From an uncultured Collinsella sp. (lineage in GTDB: Bacteria > Actinomycetota > Coriobacteriia > Coriobacteriales > Coriobacteriaceae): DNA of 13,175 bases. Location of the stretch: contig URFU01000059.1 in the NCBI GenBank assembly GCA_900547125.1, forward strand, positions 1 to 13,175, read 5' to 3'. Below are positions 1 to 8,209 of this stretch, piece after piece; position 1 is the first letter of the stretch; each line of letters starts with the position of its first letter. The position numbers and the translations under genes were made by a program. The notes under the pieces were generated by a model. That model was not told the origin of the DNA. It did no database searches and saw nothing but the letters and a program-made list of their open reading frames with translations.

Positions 1-1166
1 GCCACACCCTCATCTACTCGTGCCTGGCCCGCGGCCTCGCCATTAAGGGCTGCAACCCCACCAACTTCCTGGAGAATCTTGAGCAGCAGTGGTGGAAGAT
101 CGACGACAACCTGACGCTCGACGGCACCAAGGCCAGCGCCTATGCCACGATTCTGGATTCCATCCGCGATGGCGTTACCACGATCTTCGATCACCACGCG
201 AGCTTCTGCGAGATTCCGGGCAGCCTCTTTACCATTAAGGACGCCGCTCAGGAGCTTGGCATGCGTTCGTGCCTGTGCTACGAGGTCTCCGACCGCCGCG
301 GTCAGGAAAAATGTGACCAGGCCATTGCCGAGAACGCCGAGTTTGCCCAGTGGGCCGCCAAGGAGCGTCGCGATAACGACAACCACATGATCGCCGCAAT
401 GTTTGGCGGTCACGCCACCTTTACGCTGTCGGACGAGACCATGGATAAGATGGCCGAGGCCAACAACGGCCTGACCGGTTTCCACATCCACGTGTGCGAG
501 GGCATGAACGATGTGTGGGATTCCCGCCTCAACCGCGGCGGTATCAGCCCCGTCGAGCGCCTGCTGCAGCACAACCTGCTCGGTCCCGACACCATGCTCG
601 GCCACTGCATCCACGTGACGCCTGCCGAGATGGATATCGTCAAGGAGTCCGGCACCTGGCTGGTTAACAACCCCGAATCCAATATGGGCAACGCCGTGGG
701 CTGCGCCCCCGTGCTCGAGTTCTTCCGCCGCGGCATCCCCGTGTGCATGGGCACCGACGCCTACACCCACGATATGCTCGAGAGCCTCAAGGTCTTCCTG
801 ATCATTCAGCGCCACAACGCCGCCATGCCCAACGTGGGCTGGTGCGAGGCCATGACGATGCTGTTTGAGAACAACGCCAAGATGGCGAGCAAGTACTTCG
901 ATCGCAAGCTCGGTGTGCTTGAGCCCGGCGCTGCCGCCGACGTCATCGTCATGGACTACAAGCCCTTTACGCCGCTGAGCGAGGAGAACATCGACGGCCA
1001 CATGCTCTTTGGCATGATGGGCAAAAACTGCCGTACCACCATCATCAACGGCCGCGTCTTGTACAAGGATCGCGAGTTTGTCGGTATCGATGAGGACAAG
1101 ATCAACGCGTGGACCATGGCCGAGTCCAAGAAGCTCTGGAGCACGCTCAACGATCGCGCCTACTAA
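1..1166 (+). CDS. ssnA: SsnA-type amidohydrolase, 5'-truncated by window edge
   Basis: Putative aminohydrolase of the ATZ/TRZ-like amidohydrolase superfamily, a cytosolic metal-dependent TIM-barrel hydrolase found in anaerobic purine-degradation clusters; its exact substrate is not settled. The open frame runs from base 3 to the TAA at 1164-1166, 387 codons. The E. coli protein is about 442 residues, so roughly 55 N-terminal residues lie outside. Visible motifs: IYSCLARG after the start of the metal site, DHHAS near base 190, FHIHVCEG (ligand His and nearby Glu, bases 480-503), GHCIHV (His at 603-605), NPESNMGNAVG, and GTDAYTHDM (Asp at 756-758). Oddities: the first three residues read H-T-L where family members have H-x-H, and VNNPESN replaces the usual VHNPxSN. 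It is followed on the same strand by ygfK, its usual neighbour in such clusters. Family assignment is firm; activity of this copy is uncertain because of the substitution. Confidence 0.93.
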   Translation, partial: HTLIYSCLARGLAIKGCNPTNFLENLEQQWWKIDDNLTLDGTKASAYATILDSIRDGVTTIFDHHASFCEIPGSLFTIKDAAQELGMRSCLCYEVSDRRGQEKCDQAIAENAEFAQWAAKERRDNDNHMIAAMFGGHATFTLSDETMDKMAEANNGLTGFHIHVCEGMNDVWDSRLNRGGISPVERLLQHNLLGPDTMLGHCIHVTPAEMDIVKESGTWLVNNPESNMGNAVGCAPVLEFFRRGIPVCMGTDAYTHDMLESLKVFLIIQRHNAAMPNVGWCEAMTMLFENNAKMASKYFDRKLGVLEPGAAADVIVMDYKPFTPLSEENIDGHMLFGMMGKNCRTTIINGRVLYKDREFVGIDEDKINAWTMAESKKLWSTLNDRAY

Positions 1167-1314
1167 TTACAAGTAGATTCGCGCGCGTCGGATGTTTCGC
1201 CGCATCCGACGCGCGTATAGGCGACCTCCGCGGGGTCGCCGGCGCTGTGCTAGCGCTACACCGTATTTGCGCCCGCCGCGCGGTCTCGCCGGGCGTTACA
1301 GAGAGGAGCTCACT
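1167..1314 (+). promoter_or_regulatory. Structured intercistronic region with four hairpins before ygfK
   Basis: The 148 bases between ssnA and ygfK contain four consecutive inverted repeats. The first is a 13-bp perfect stem (1182-1194 with 1203-1215, 8-base loop). The second is GGCGACC at 1220-1226 with GGTCGCC at 1234-1240. The third is GCGCT at 1242-1246 with AGCGC at 1252-1256. The fourth is CGCCCG at 1270-1275 with CGGGCG at 1290-1295. None has a T-tract, so simple termination is unlikely. The region ends with the ygfK ribosome binding site, AGAGGAG at 1302-1308. It could be an mRNA-stabilising or attenuating element, or a processing site; I recognise no known riboswitch in it. Confidence 0.6.
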
Positions 1315-4314
1315 ATGAGCGACATCATGAGGCCGATCCCGTTTTCGCAGCTGATGAACTGGATCATCGAGGAGCACAAGACCCAGGGCGCCGTCTTTGG
1401 CGTGCGCAAGATGGTCACGACCAACCAGGAGGGCGCGCTTCCCATTTTTGACGAGCGCATCGAGACTCCGTTTGGCCCGGCCGCCGGCCCCAACACGCAG
1501 CTGGCCCAGAACATCGTGGCATCCTACGTGGCCGGTTCCCGCTTCTTTGAGCTCAAGACCGTTCAGGTTATGGACGGCGAGGAGCTCTCCAAGTGTGTGA
1601 ACAAGCCCTGCATCGTGGCGCAGGACGAGTGCTACAACTGCGAGTGGTCGACCGAGCTCGAGGTTCCGCAGGCCTTTGCCGAGTACGTGAAGGCATGGTT
1701 TGCCTGCCACCTGATCGCTCGCGAGTACGGTCTGGGCAGCCCGGACGGCTTTGTCTTCAACATGTCCGTGGGTTATGACCTCGAGGGCATCAAGAGCCCC
1801 AAGGTCGACGCCTACATCGAGGGCATGAAGGACGCCAGCGGCTCCGAGGTTTGGAACGAGTGCCGTACGTGGGCGCTCGCTAACCTGGACAAGTTTGAGC
1901 ATGTCGACGCCGCATTTGTCGAATCCATCCCGGCGCGCGTGTCCAACTCCATCACGGAGTCCACCCTGCACGGCTGCCCGCCGGCCGAGATCGAGCACAT
2001 CGCGACCTATCTGATCACCGAGAAGGGCCTCAATACCTACATCAAGTGCAACCCCACGCTGCTGGGCTATGAGTTTGCACGTCAGCGCCTCAACGAGCTG
2101 GGCTTTGACTACATCGTCTTCGACGATACGCACTTCCGCGAGGACCTGCAGTGGGCCGATGCCGTGCCCATGTTCGAGCGCCTGATTGCCCTGTGCGCCG
2201 AGCGCGGCCTGGAGTTTGGCGTCAAGCTGACCAACACCTTCCCCGTCGACGTGACGAGGAACGAGCTGCCTTCCACCGAGATGTACATGTCCGGCCGTTC
2301 GCTGTTCTCGCTGACCATCGAGGCCGCCCGTCGCATTACCGAGCAGTTCGATGGCAAGCTGCGCATCAGCTACTCCGGCGGCGCCACGGTCTACAACATT
2401 CGCGCCTTGTATGACGCCGGCATTTGGCCCGTTACCCTGGCGACCGACGTGCTCAAGCCCGGTGGCTACGAGCGCTTTAGCCAGATGGCCGGCGAGTTTA
2501 CCGACCTGGATGGCAAGCCGTTCGCGGGCGTCTCTCTCGAGGCCGTGACTGCGATCCAGGCCGACTCGCTCACCAACCCGCTCTACAAGAAGCCGCTGCG
2601 TCCGCTGCCCGACCGCAAGGTTGCCGGCAAGAGTCCGCTTTCCGACTGCTTTACCACGCCGTGCCGCACGAGCTGCCCCATCCAGCAGGACATTCCTGCC
2701 TACCTGGCGGCTGTTGACGAGGGCCGCTACGAGGACGCGCTCAACATTATCATCGAGCGCAACGCCCTGCCGTTCATTACCGGCACCATCTGCCCGCATC
2801 CCTGCGGCCGTGCCTGCGAGCGTGCATTTTACGAGCCCGAGGGCGCCCAGATTCGCGCCAGCAAGCTCAAGGCCGCCCGCGAGGCCATGACCGCCGTGCT
2901 GCCCAAGCTGCGCGCCCAGGCCATCGCCAACGACGGCGAGCGCAACGTTGCCGTTATCGGCGGCGGCCCGGCCGGCCTGGCGACGGCATTCTTCCTGACG
3001 CGCGCCGGCGTGCCCGTCACCATCTTCGAGGCCCGCGACTCGCTCGGCGGCGTGGTCCGTCACGTGATCCCCGAGTTCCGTATCGCCAGCGACGATATCT
3101 CCCACGATGCCGAGCTCTGCCTGGCCTTTGGCGCCAAGGTGCAGCTCAACGCCCGCGTGGAGTCCATCGACGAGCTCAAGGCCCAGGGCTTTACTGACGT
3201 GGTCGTGGCTACCGGTGCCTGGATGCCCGGCTCTGCAGGTTTGCGCGAGGGCGCCGAGCTCGACGTGCTTGAGTTCCTCGAGGCCGCCAAGAAGGGCGAG
3301 AAGCTCGAGCTGGGCGAGGACGTCGTGGTCATTGGCGCCGGCAACACCGCCATGGACGCGGCCCGCGTGGCCAAGCGCCTGGCTGGTGTGAAGAACGTGC
3401 GCCTGGTCTACCGCCGCACCAAGAAGCAGATGCCCGCTGACGAGGAAGAGCTTGATCTTGCTCTTGCCGACGGCGTTGAGCTCTGCGAGCTGCTGGCGCC
3501 CAAGGCACTCAACGGCTCCGTGCTGACCTGCGACGTCATGGAGCTCGGCGAGCCGGATGCAAGCGGCCGTCGCAGCCCCGTCGCCACGGGCGAGACCGTC
3601 GAGCTTCCCGCCACCACGGTGATCTGCGCCGTGGGCGAGGGCATCGATGCCAGCCTGTACGACGCCGCGGGTGTTGAGCACGACCGTCGCGGCCGTCTTG
3701 CCGCCACCTCCACCGGCGTCGAGGGCGTCTGGGCTGCAGGTGACTGCCGTCGCGGTCCTGCCACCGTGGTCGAGGCTATCGCCGACGCCGCCGAGGTCGC
3801 CCGTGCCATCGCCGGCGTGGACTTTAACAAGTACGCCGACTGCAACGAGCAGGCCGGCCGCGAGGACACCTGCTACGAGCGCAAGGGGTCGCTGTGCCGC
3901 GACAAGCGCAACTGCACCAAGACCCGCTGCCTGGGCTGCGGCTCGGTGTGCGAGGTCTGCTGCGACGTGTGCCCCAACCGCGCCAACGTGGCAATTAAGG
4001 TGCCGGGCCTGGCCAAGCATCAGGTCGTCCACGTCGATGGCATGTGCAACGAGTGCGGCAACTGCGCCGTGTTCTGCCCCTACCAGGAGGGTCGTCCCTA
4101 CAAGGACAAGCTCACCCTGTTCTGGAGCGAGCAGGACATGGAGAACTCCGAGAACGAGGGCTTCCTGGCCGTGGACGAGGATCACTTTAAGGTCCGCGTC
4201 GCCGGCACGGTCCGCACCGTCTCGGTCGATGCCGTCAACACCGGCCTTCCCGAGGCCGTCCGCCTGACCATCAGGGCTGTGCGCGACAACTATTCGTACC
4301 TTCTTAAGAAATAG
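1315..4314 (+). CDS. ygfK: YgfK-type multidomain Fe-S flavoprotein oxidoreductase (putative selenate reductase subunit)
   Basis: A 999-residue cytosolic redox protein; the E. coli homologue is about 1030 residues. Domains in order: an N-terminal FMN-oxidoreductase-like TIM barrel (about 1-430); a dihydropyrimidine dehydrogenase/GltD-like helical Fe-S module with Cys445, Cys450 and Cys454 and a later CPHPCGRAC motif; an FAD-binding fold with GGGPAG at 549-554; a nested NAD(P)H fold with GAGNTA at 674-679; the flavoprotein signature WAAGDCRRGPATVVEAI; and a C-terminal ferredoxin-like part with CLGCGSVCEVCC from residue 872 and CNECGNCAVFCP from 911. I chose ATG 1315 because AGAGGAG precedes it and homology begins at MSDIMRPIPF. 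An in-frame ATG 41 codons upstream lies inside the hairpin region and lacks a binding site. Its role is probably electron transfer between NAD(P)H, ferredoxin and the molybdenum enzyme of the same operon. The selenate reductase name is historical. Confidence 0.95.
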   Translation: MSDIMRPIPFSQLMNWIIEEHKTQGAVFGVRKMVTTNQEGALPIFDERIETPFGPAAGPNTQLAQNIVASYVAGSRFFELKTVQVMDGEELSKCVNKPCIVAQDECYNCEWSTELEVPQAFAEYVKAWFACHLIAREYGLGSPDGFVFNMSVGYDLEGIKSPKVDAYIEGMKDASGSEVWNECRTWALANLDKFEHVDAAFVESIPARVSNSITESTLHGCPPAEIEHIATYLITEKGLNTYIKCNPTLLGYEFARQRLNELGFDYIVFDDTHFREDLQWADAVPMFERLIALCAERGLEFGVKLTNTFPVDVTRNELPSTEMYMSGRSLFSLTIEAARRITEQFDGKLRISYSGGATVYNIRALYDAGIWPVTLATDVLKPGGYERFSQMAGEFTDLDGKPFAGVSLEAVTAIQADSLTNPLYKKPLRPLPDRKVAGKSPLSDCFTTPCRTSCPIQQDIPAYLAAVDEGRYEDALNIIIERNALPFITGTICPHPCGRACERAFYEPEGAQIRASKLKAAREAMTAVLPKLRAQAIANDGERNVAVIGGGPAGLATAFFLTRAGVPVTIFEARDSLGGVVRHVIPEFRIASDDISHDAELCLAFGAKVQLNARVESIDELKAQGFTDVVVATGAWMPGSAGLREGAELDVLEFLEAAKKGEKLELGEDVVVIGAGNTAMDAARVAKRLAGVKNVRLVYRRTKKQMPADEEELDLALADGVELCELLAPKALNGSVLTCDVMELGEPDASGRRSPVATGETVELPATTVICAVGEGIDASLYDAAGVEHDRRGRLAATSTGVEGVWAAGDCRRGPATVVEAIADAAEVARAIAGVDFNKYADCNEQAGREDTCYERKGSLCRDKRNCTKTRCLGCGSVCEVCCDVCPNRANVAIKVPGLAKHQVVHVDGMCNECGNCAVFCPYQEGRPYKDKLTLFWSEQDMENSENEGFLAVDEDHFKVRVAGTVRTVSVDAVNTGLPEAVRLTIRAVRDNYSYLLKK

Positions 4315-4325
4315 GCGAGTCTCTT

Positions 4326-4805
4326 ATGGCCAAATCCATTCAACATAACGTGGCCTACGTTGCCTGCGGAAGCGGTTGCGCCTCTGCAGGCGGCGACGCC
4401 CGCTGCAGCGAAGGCTGCATTGGCTGTGGCGCCTGTGTCACGGCCTGCCCCCACGGCGCCATTGCGCTGGTCGATGGCATCGCCCGCGTGGATCGCTCAA
4501 AATGCACGGGCTGTGGTCTGTGCGGCATGGCGTGCCCGCAGCGCGTGATTGCCTTCGTTCCCGGCTACCAGAACATTCTGGTGCGCTGCAACAACACCGA
4601 TAAGGGCGCCATTGCGCGCAAGATTTGCGACACGAGCTGCATCGGTTGCGGCATGTGCGCCAAAAAGTGCCCCGCCGGCGCTATCCGCATCGAGGACAAC
4701 TGTGCCCATATCGACGGCGTGGACTGCCTGTCGTGCGGCATGTGCGCCGTCGTCTGTCCTCATGGCGCCATCCACGACCGCACCGGCATCGCCGCCGGCG
4801 TGTAG
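4326..4805 (+). CDS. RnfB-like polyferredoxin with four 4Fe-4S motifs
   Basis: A 159-residue soluble iron-sulfur electron carrier. Four CxxCxxCxxxCP motifs are visible: Cys31/34/37/41, Cys60/63/66/70, Cys105/108/111/115 and Cys134/137/140/144. The stretch VRCNNTDKGAIARK followed by CIGCGMCAKKCP closely matches the C-terminal half of RnfB. There is no RnfB-style N-terminal membrane anchor, so the protein should be cytosolic. Extra cysteines at 14, 18 and 27 precede the first motif. The gene starts 11 bases after ygfK and ends 12 bases before xdh, which places it within one transcript. The likely role is shuttling electrons between YgfK and the dehydrogenase or a cellular ferredoxin pool; this is inference from context. 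Family assignment is secure, the precise partner is not. Confidence 0.92.
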   Translation: MAKSIQHNVAYVACGSGCASAGGDARCSEGCIGCGACVTACPHGAIALVDGIARVDRSKCTGCGLCGMACPQRVIAFVPGYQNILVRCNNTDKGAIARKICDTSCIGCGMCAKKCPAGAIRIEDNCAHIDGVDCLSCGMCAVVCPHGAIHDRTGIAAGV

Positions 4806-4817
4806 AAGGGAATCACC

Positions 4818-7595
4818 ATGGCACAGGAATTCACTTTTACCGTTAACGGCGTCGAGCGCACGACGACGCAGAACAAGCCGCTGCTGCGCTACCTGCGCGA
4901 CGACCTGCACATCCATTCCGCCAAGGACGGCTGCTCCGAGGGCGCCTGCGGTACCTGCACCATCCATGTGGACGGTGCGGCCGTCAAGGCGTGCGTGCTG
5001 ACCACCGCTCTTGCCGCCGGCCGCAACATCGTGACCGTCGAGGGCCTGCCCGAGGACGTGCGCGAGGCCTTTGTGTACGCCTTTGGCGCCGTGGGCGCCG
5101 TGCAGTGCGGTTTTTGTATCCCAGGCATGGTCATGGCGGGTGCGGCGCTCATCGCCGAGGACCCCGAGCCCACCGAGGAACAGATCAAGTACGCCATTCG
5201 CGGCAATGTCTGCCGTTGCACCGGCTACAAAAAGATTATCGAGGGCATCTCGCTGGCCGCTGCGGTGCTCCGCGGCGAAAAGCAGATCGACGAGGACCTG
5301 GAGCGTGGCGATGACTACGGCGTGGGCAAGCGCGCCTTCCGTATCGACGTGCGCAAGAAGGTGCTCGGCGAGGGCAAGTATCCCGACGACATCGACGAGC
5401 TCGATCAGCCGGGCCTGACCTATGCCAGCGCCGTGCGCTCCAAGTATCCGCGCGCCCGCGTGCTCTCCATCGACACCTCCAAGGCCGAGGCCCTGCCCGG
5501 TGTGGTGGGCATCCTGCGCGCCGAGGACGTGCCGGTCAACCAGGTCGGCCACCTTATCCAGGACTGGGACGTCATGATCGCTCAGGGCGATATCACCCGC
5601 TGCGTGGGCGATGCCATCGTGCTGGTGGTCGCCGAGGACGAGGCGACGCTCGAGAAGGCCAAGAAGCTCGTAAAGATTGACTACGAGCCGCTGGAGCCCG
5701 TGCGCAACATTGTTGAGGCCAGGGCCGCCGACGCCCCGCGCCTGCATGACAGCTTCTTTGCCTTTGGCAACACAGTGGAGCTCAAGGACAACGTGTGCCA
5801 GAGCCGTCATGTGACGCGCGGCGACGCCGCCAAGGCGCTGGCCGAAAGCGCGTTCACCGTGACGCAGCGCTTTACCACGCCCTTTACCGAGCATGCCTTC
5901 TTGGAACCCGAGTGTGCCGTTGCCTTCCCGTACAAGAACGGCGTCAAGGTGCAGTCGACCGACCAGGGTGCCTACGACACGCGCAAAGAGTGCGCCCATA
6001 TGTTTGGCTGGGACAACGAGCCCGAGCGCGTGGTCGTCGAGACCATGCTCGTGGGTGGCGGCTTTGGCGGCAAGGAGGACGTTTCGATCCAGCATCTGGC
6101 CGCGCTCGCCGCATATAAGTTCCAGCGTCCTGTGAAGTGCAAGCTCACGCGCGCTGAGTCGCTCGCTTTCCATCCCAAGCGCCATGCCATGGACGGTACC
6201 TTTACGCTGGGCTGCGACGCCGAGGGCAACTTTACCGGTCTGGACTGCGAGATCAACTTTGACACCGGCGCCTACGCGTCGCTGTGCGGCCCGGTGCTCG
6301 AGCGCGCCTGCACGCACGCCGTCGGCCCCTACAAGTACCAGAACACCGACATTCGCGGCTTTGGCTACTACACCAACAATCCGCCCGCCGGTGCGTACCG
6401 CGGCTTTGGCGTTTGCCAGTCCGAGTTTGCGCTCGAGAGCCTGATCGACTTGCTGGCAGAGAAGGTCGGCCTAGATCCGTGGGAGATTCGCTACCGTAAC
6501 GCCATCGAGCCGGGCGAGGTTTTGCCCAACGGCCAGATTGCCGACTGCTCCACGGCGCTTAAAGAGACGCTGCTCGAGGTCAAGGATGCCTACTATGCGC
6601 ATCCCGGACACGCCGGTATCGCCTGCGCCATGAAGAACGCTGGCGTGGGCGTTGGCCTGCCCGATGCCGGCCGCTGCAAGATTCGCGTCGAGAACGGCGT
6701 GGCCGTGGTCTATGCCGCCACGTCCGACATCGGCCAGGGCTGCAACACCGTCTTTTTGCAGGACGTTGCCGAGGCATGCGGTCTGCCGCTTCACTGTATT
6801 GCCAACGGCGAGTGTTCTACCGAGAACGCTCCCGACTCCGGCACCACGTCTGGCTCGCGTCAGACGGTCGTGACCGGCGAGGCCGTGCGCGGTGCCGCCT
6901 TCCTGCTGCGCGATGCCATGCTTGACATCGAGGCCGGCAAGCCCGCACCCGATACTCCCGTGAGCGCGCATGGCGACGGCGTCAAGATCGAGTACGACGA
7001 CGGTCGCGCCTATCAGCTGCACACGCAGGAGCTCGTCGCCGGCCAGGGTATGCATCCTCAGGATCCCGCGACCGCCATTAAGGCGCTCGAGGGATGCGAG
7101 TTTGGCTACGTGTACCTGGAGCCGACCGACAAACTGGGCGCCGACGTTCCCAACCCCAAGAGCCACATCTGCTACGGTTTTGCCACGCATGTGGTCATTC
7201 TGGATGATGACGGTCGCGTGAGCGAGATCTATGCTGCGCACGATTCCGGCAAGGTGGTCAACCCCATCTCCATCCAGGGTCAGATCGAAGGCGGCGTGCT
7301 CATGGGTATGGGCTATGCGCTTACCGAGGATTGGCCGCTCAAGGACTGCGTGCCCCAGGCAAGGTACGGCACGCTCGGGCTGTTCCGTGCGCCCGAGATT
7401 CCGAATATCCACGCCATCTACGTGGAGAAGGACGAGCTGCTGCCCGTGGCATACGGCGGCAAGGGCATCGGCGAGATCGCAACGATCCCCACGGCGCCCG
7501 CCGTACAGAACGCCTACCGCGCATTTGACGGCAAACTGCGTCCGGATCTGCCCATGGTGGATACGCCGTACAGCCGCGTCCGTCGCCGCGGGTAG
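4818..7595 (+). CDS. xdh: Selenium-dependent-type xanthine dehydrogenase, fused 2Fe-2S and molybdopterin domains
   Basis: A 925-residue molybdenum hydroxylase expected to oxidise hypoxanthine/xanthine-type purines. The N-terminus is a plant-type 2Fe-2S domain with Cys39, Cys44, Cys47 and Cys59. Next comes the helical 2Fe-2S domain with Cys97, Cys100 and CRC at 132-134. The rest is the molybdopterin domain: the substrate-entry part (VGDAIVLVVAEDE), GGGFGGK at 413-419, GAYRGFG at 525-531, DIGQGCNT, and the GKGIGE motif whose Glu886 is the expected catalytic base. There is no FAD domain, so a separate flavoprotein must accept electrons. AGAAGGGA ending about seven bases before ATG 4818 is the binding site. 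The sequence around DWDVMIAQGDITRCVGD resembles the selenium-dependent xanthine dehydrogenase family more than classical XDH. Labile selenium cannot be read from sequence. The alternative name would be an XdhD-like hydroxylase. Confidence 0.93.
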   Translation: MAQEFTFTVNGVERTTTQNKPLLRYLRDDLHIHSAKDGCSEGACGTCTIHVDGAAVKACVLTTALAAGRNIVTVEGLPEDVREAFVYAFGAVGAVQCGFCIPGMVMAGAALIAEDPEPTEEQIKYAIRGNVCRCTGYKKIIEGISLAAAVLRGEKQIDEDLERGDDYGVGKRAFRIDVRKKVLGEGKYPDDIDELDQPGLTYASAVRSKYPRARVLSIDTSKAEALPGVVGILRAEDVPVNQVGHLIQDWDVMIAQGDITRCVGDAIVLVVAEDEATLEKAKKLVKIDYEPLEPVRNIVEARAADAPRLHDSFFAFGNTVELKDNVCQSRHVTRGDAAKALAESAFTVTQRFTTPFTEHAFLEPECAVAFPYKNGVKVQSTDQGAYDTRKECAHMFGWDNEPERVVVETMLVGGGFGGKEDVSIQHLAALAAYKFQRPVKCKLTRAESLAFHPKRHAMDGTFTLGCDAEGNFTGLDCEINFDTGAYASLCGPVLERACTHAVGPYKYQNTDIRGFGYYTNNPPAGAYRGFGVCQSEFALESLIDLLAEKVGLDPWEIRYRNAIEPGEVLPNGQIADCSTALKETLLEVKDAYYAHPGHAGIACAMKNAGVGVGLPDAGRCKIRVENGVAVVYAATSDIGQGCNTVFLQDVAEACGLPLHCIANGECSTENAPDSGTTSGSRQTVVTGEAVRGAAFLLRDAMLDIEAGKPAPDTPVSAHGDGVKIEYDDGRAYQLHTQELVAGQGMHPQDPATAIKALEGCEFGYVYLEPTDKLGADVPNPKSHICYGFATHVVILDDDGRVSEIYAAHDSGKVVNPISIQGQIEGGVLMGMGYALTEDWPLKDCVPQARYGTLGLFRAPEIPNIHAIYVEKDELLPVAYGGKGIGEIATIPTAPAVQNAYRAFDGKLRPDLPMVDTPYSRVRRRG

Positions 7596-7664
7596 GGTAG
7601 AGCGTGGACGGCCATTGCTGATGGGCTGTTCGCGCTCAATATCAACTGCATATGCTGCGCCTTT

Positions 7665-7700
7665 GGCCCCCGGCTCCATCGCGAGCCGGGGCCTTTTGTT
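7665..7700 (+). terminator. Rho-independent terminator of the purine operon
   Basis: CCCCGGCTC at 7668-7676 pairs with GAGCCGGGG at 7683-7691, extended past one bulged C by GG 7665-7666 with CC 7692-7693. The run TTTTGTTT follows immediately. It lies 70 bases after the xdh stop and closes the ssnA-ygfK-ferredoxin-xdh transcript. Confidence 0.9.
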
Positions 7701-7718
7701 TGGAGCGCCTCCGCATGC

Positions 7719-8165
7719 GGAAACTGTGTCCCGGATTTGGCGCTCAGAATGGGATGCGCTTTCCCTTTGGAGCCCTCGGCGGAAATTACATCCCAGAATT
7801 GGCACTCAGAACGGGATGTGCTTTCCTTTTTGGGCCCTCGGCGGAAACTACGTCCCGGAATCCAGTCCCGGAGTGGGATGCGCTTTCCTGATCGGCCCTC
7901 AACCGGAAGCTGCGTCCCGGAATCGTGCCTCAGAATGGGATGTGTTTTCCGCTGGCCGGCCGTTTGGAAAGTGCATCCCAGTTTGAGCGTTTATTCCGGG
8001 ATGCGGTTTCCGCTGAAGGACTCAACCGGAAAGCACGACCCGTTCCGAGACCTGATTCCGGGACACGCTTTCCGCTAGGCCCGCCATCCGGAAAGTGCAT
8101 CCCGTTTTGAGCGTCCAGGCTAGGACGCGCTTTCCGTTGGCGTGGTCGTTGGGAAAACGCGGCCC
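7719..8165. repeat. Array 1: seven 46-base palindromic units plus a half unit, period 61-62 bases
   Basis: Each unit is a 14-base left arm (consensus GGAAAnnnnnnCCC), an 18-base loop, and a 14-base right arm (GGGnnnnnnTTTCC) that is the imperfect reverse complement. Units lie at 7719-7764, 7781-7826, 7843-7888, 7905-7950, 7966-8011, 8028-8073 and 8090-8135; a lone left arm is at 8152-8165. Spacers are 15-16 bases, and start-to-start distance is 62 six times and 61 once. Arms are conserved, while loops and spacers drift, although loops often keep a CTCAGAAT-like end. The array fills the space between the xdh terminator and the 3' end of the convergent AbiEi-like gene. It resembles REP/BIME-type extragenic palindromes in form, but I do not recognise the family. 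Short frames through it are artefacts of the repetition. Confidence 0.93.
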
Positions 8166-8209
8166 AAATAGGGGGGGGTGCGATCCGGCGATGCGTGGCC
8201 TAGCAGCTC

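Noticed and set aside
1192..1314. Upstream in-frame ATG extending ygfK by 41 codons
   Set aside because: The extension is Arg-rich, is encoded by the hairpin region and has no ribosome binding site; ATG 1315 has AGAGGAG and begins the family homology.
1147..4185. A 1012-codon open frame on the minus strand opposite ygfK
   Set aside because: It is the antisense shadow of a GC-rich gene; the plus strand has clear domains and catalytic motifs, while the minus product is low-complexity Ala/Gly/Leu/His.
4497..6317. A 606-codon minus-strand frame opposite the ferredoxin and xdh, and a 444-codon one at 6471-7805
   Set aside because: Same shadow effect; they overlap well-supported genes and carry no recognisable domain.
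7231..8110. Frames through array 1 giving repetitive peptides with SEWDA and GKCIP-like runs
   Set aside because: They result from translating the tandem palindromes; phrases recur in different frames because the period is 62 bases, and no start signals support them.
7719..8165. CRISPR array
   Set aside because: The repeated part is itself an imperfect palindrome that varies between copies, spacers are only 15-16 bases, and no cas gene is present.
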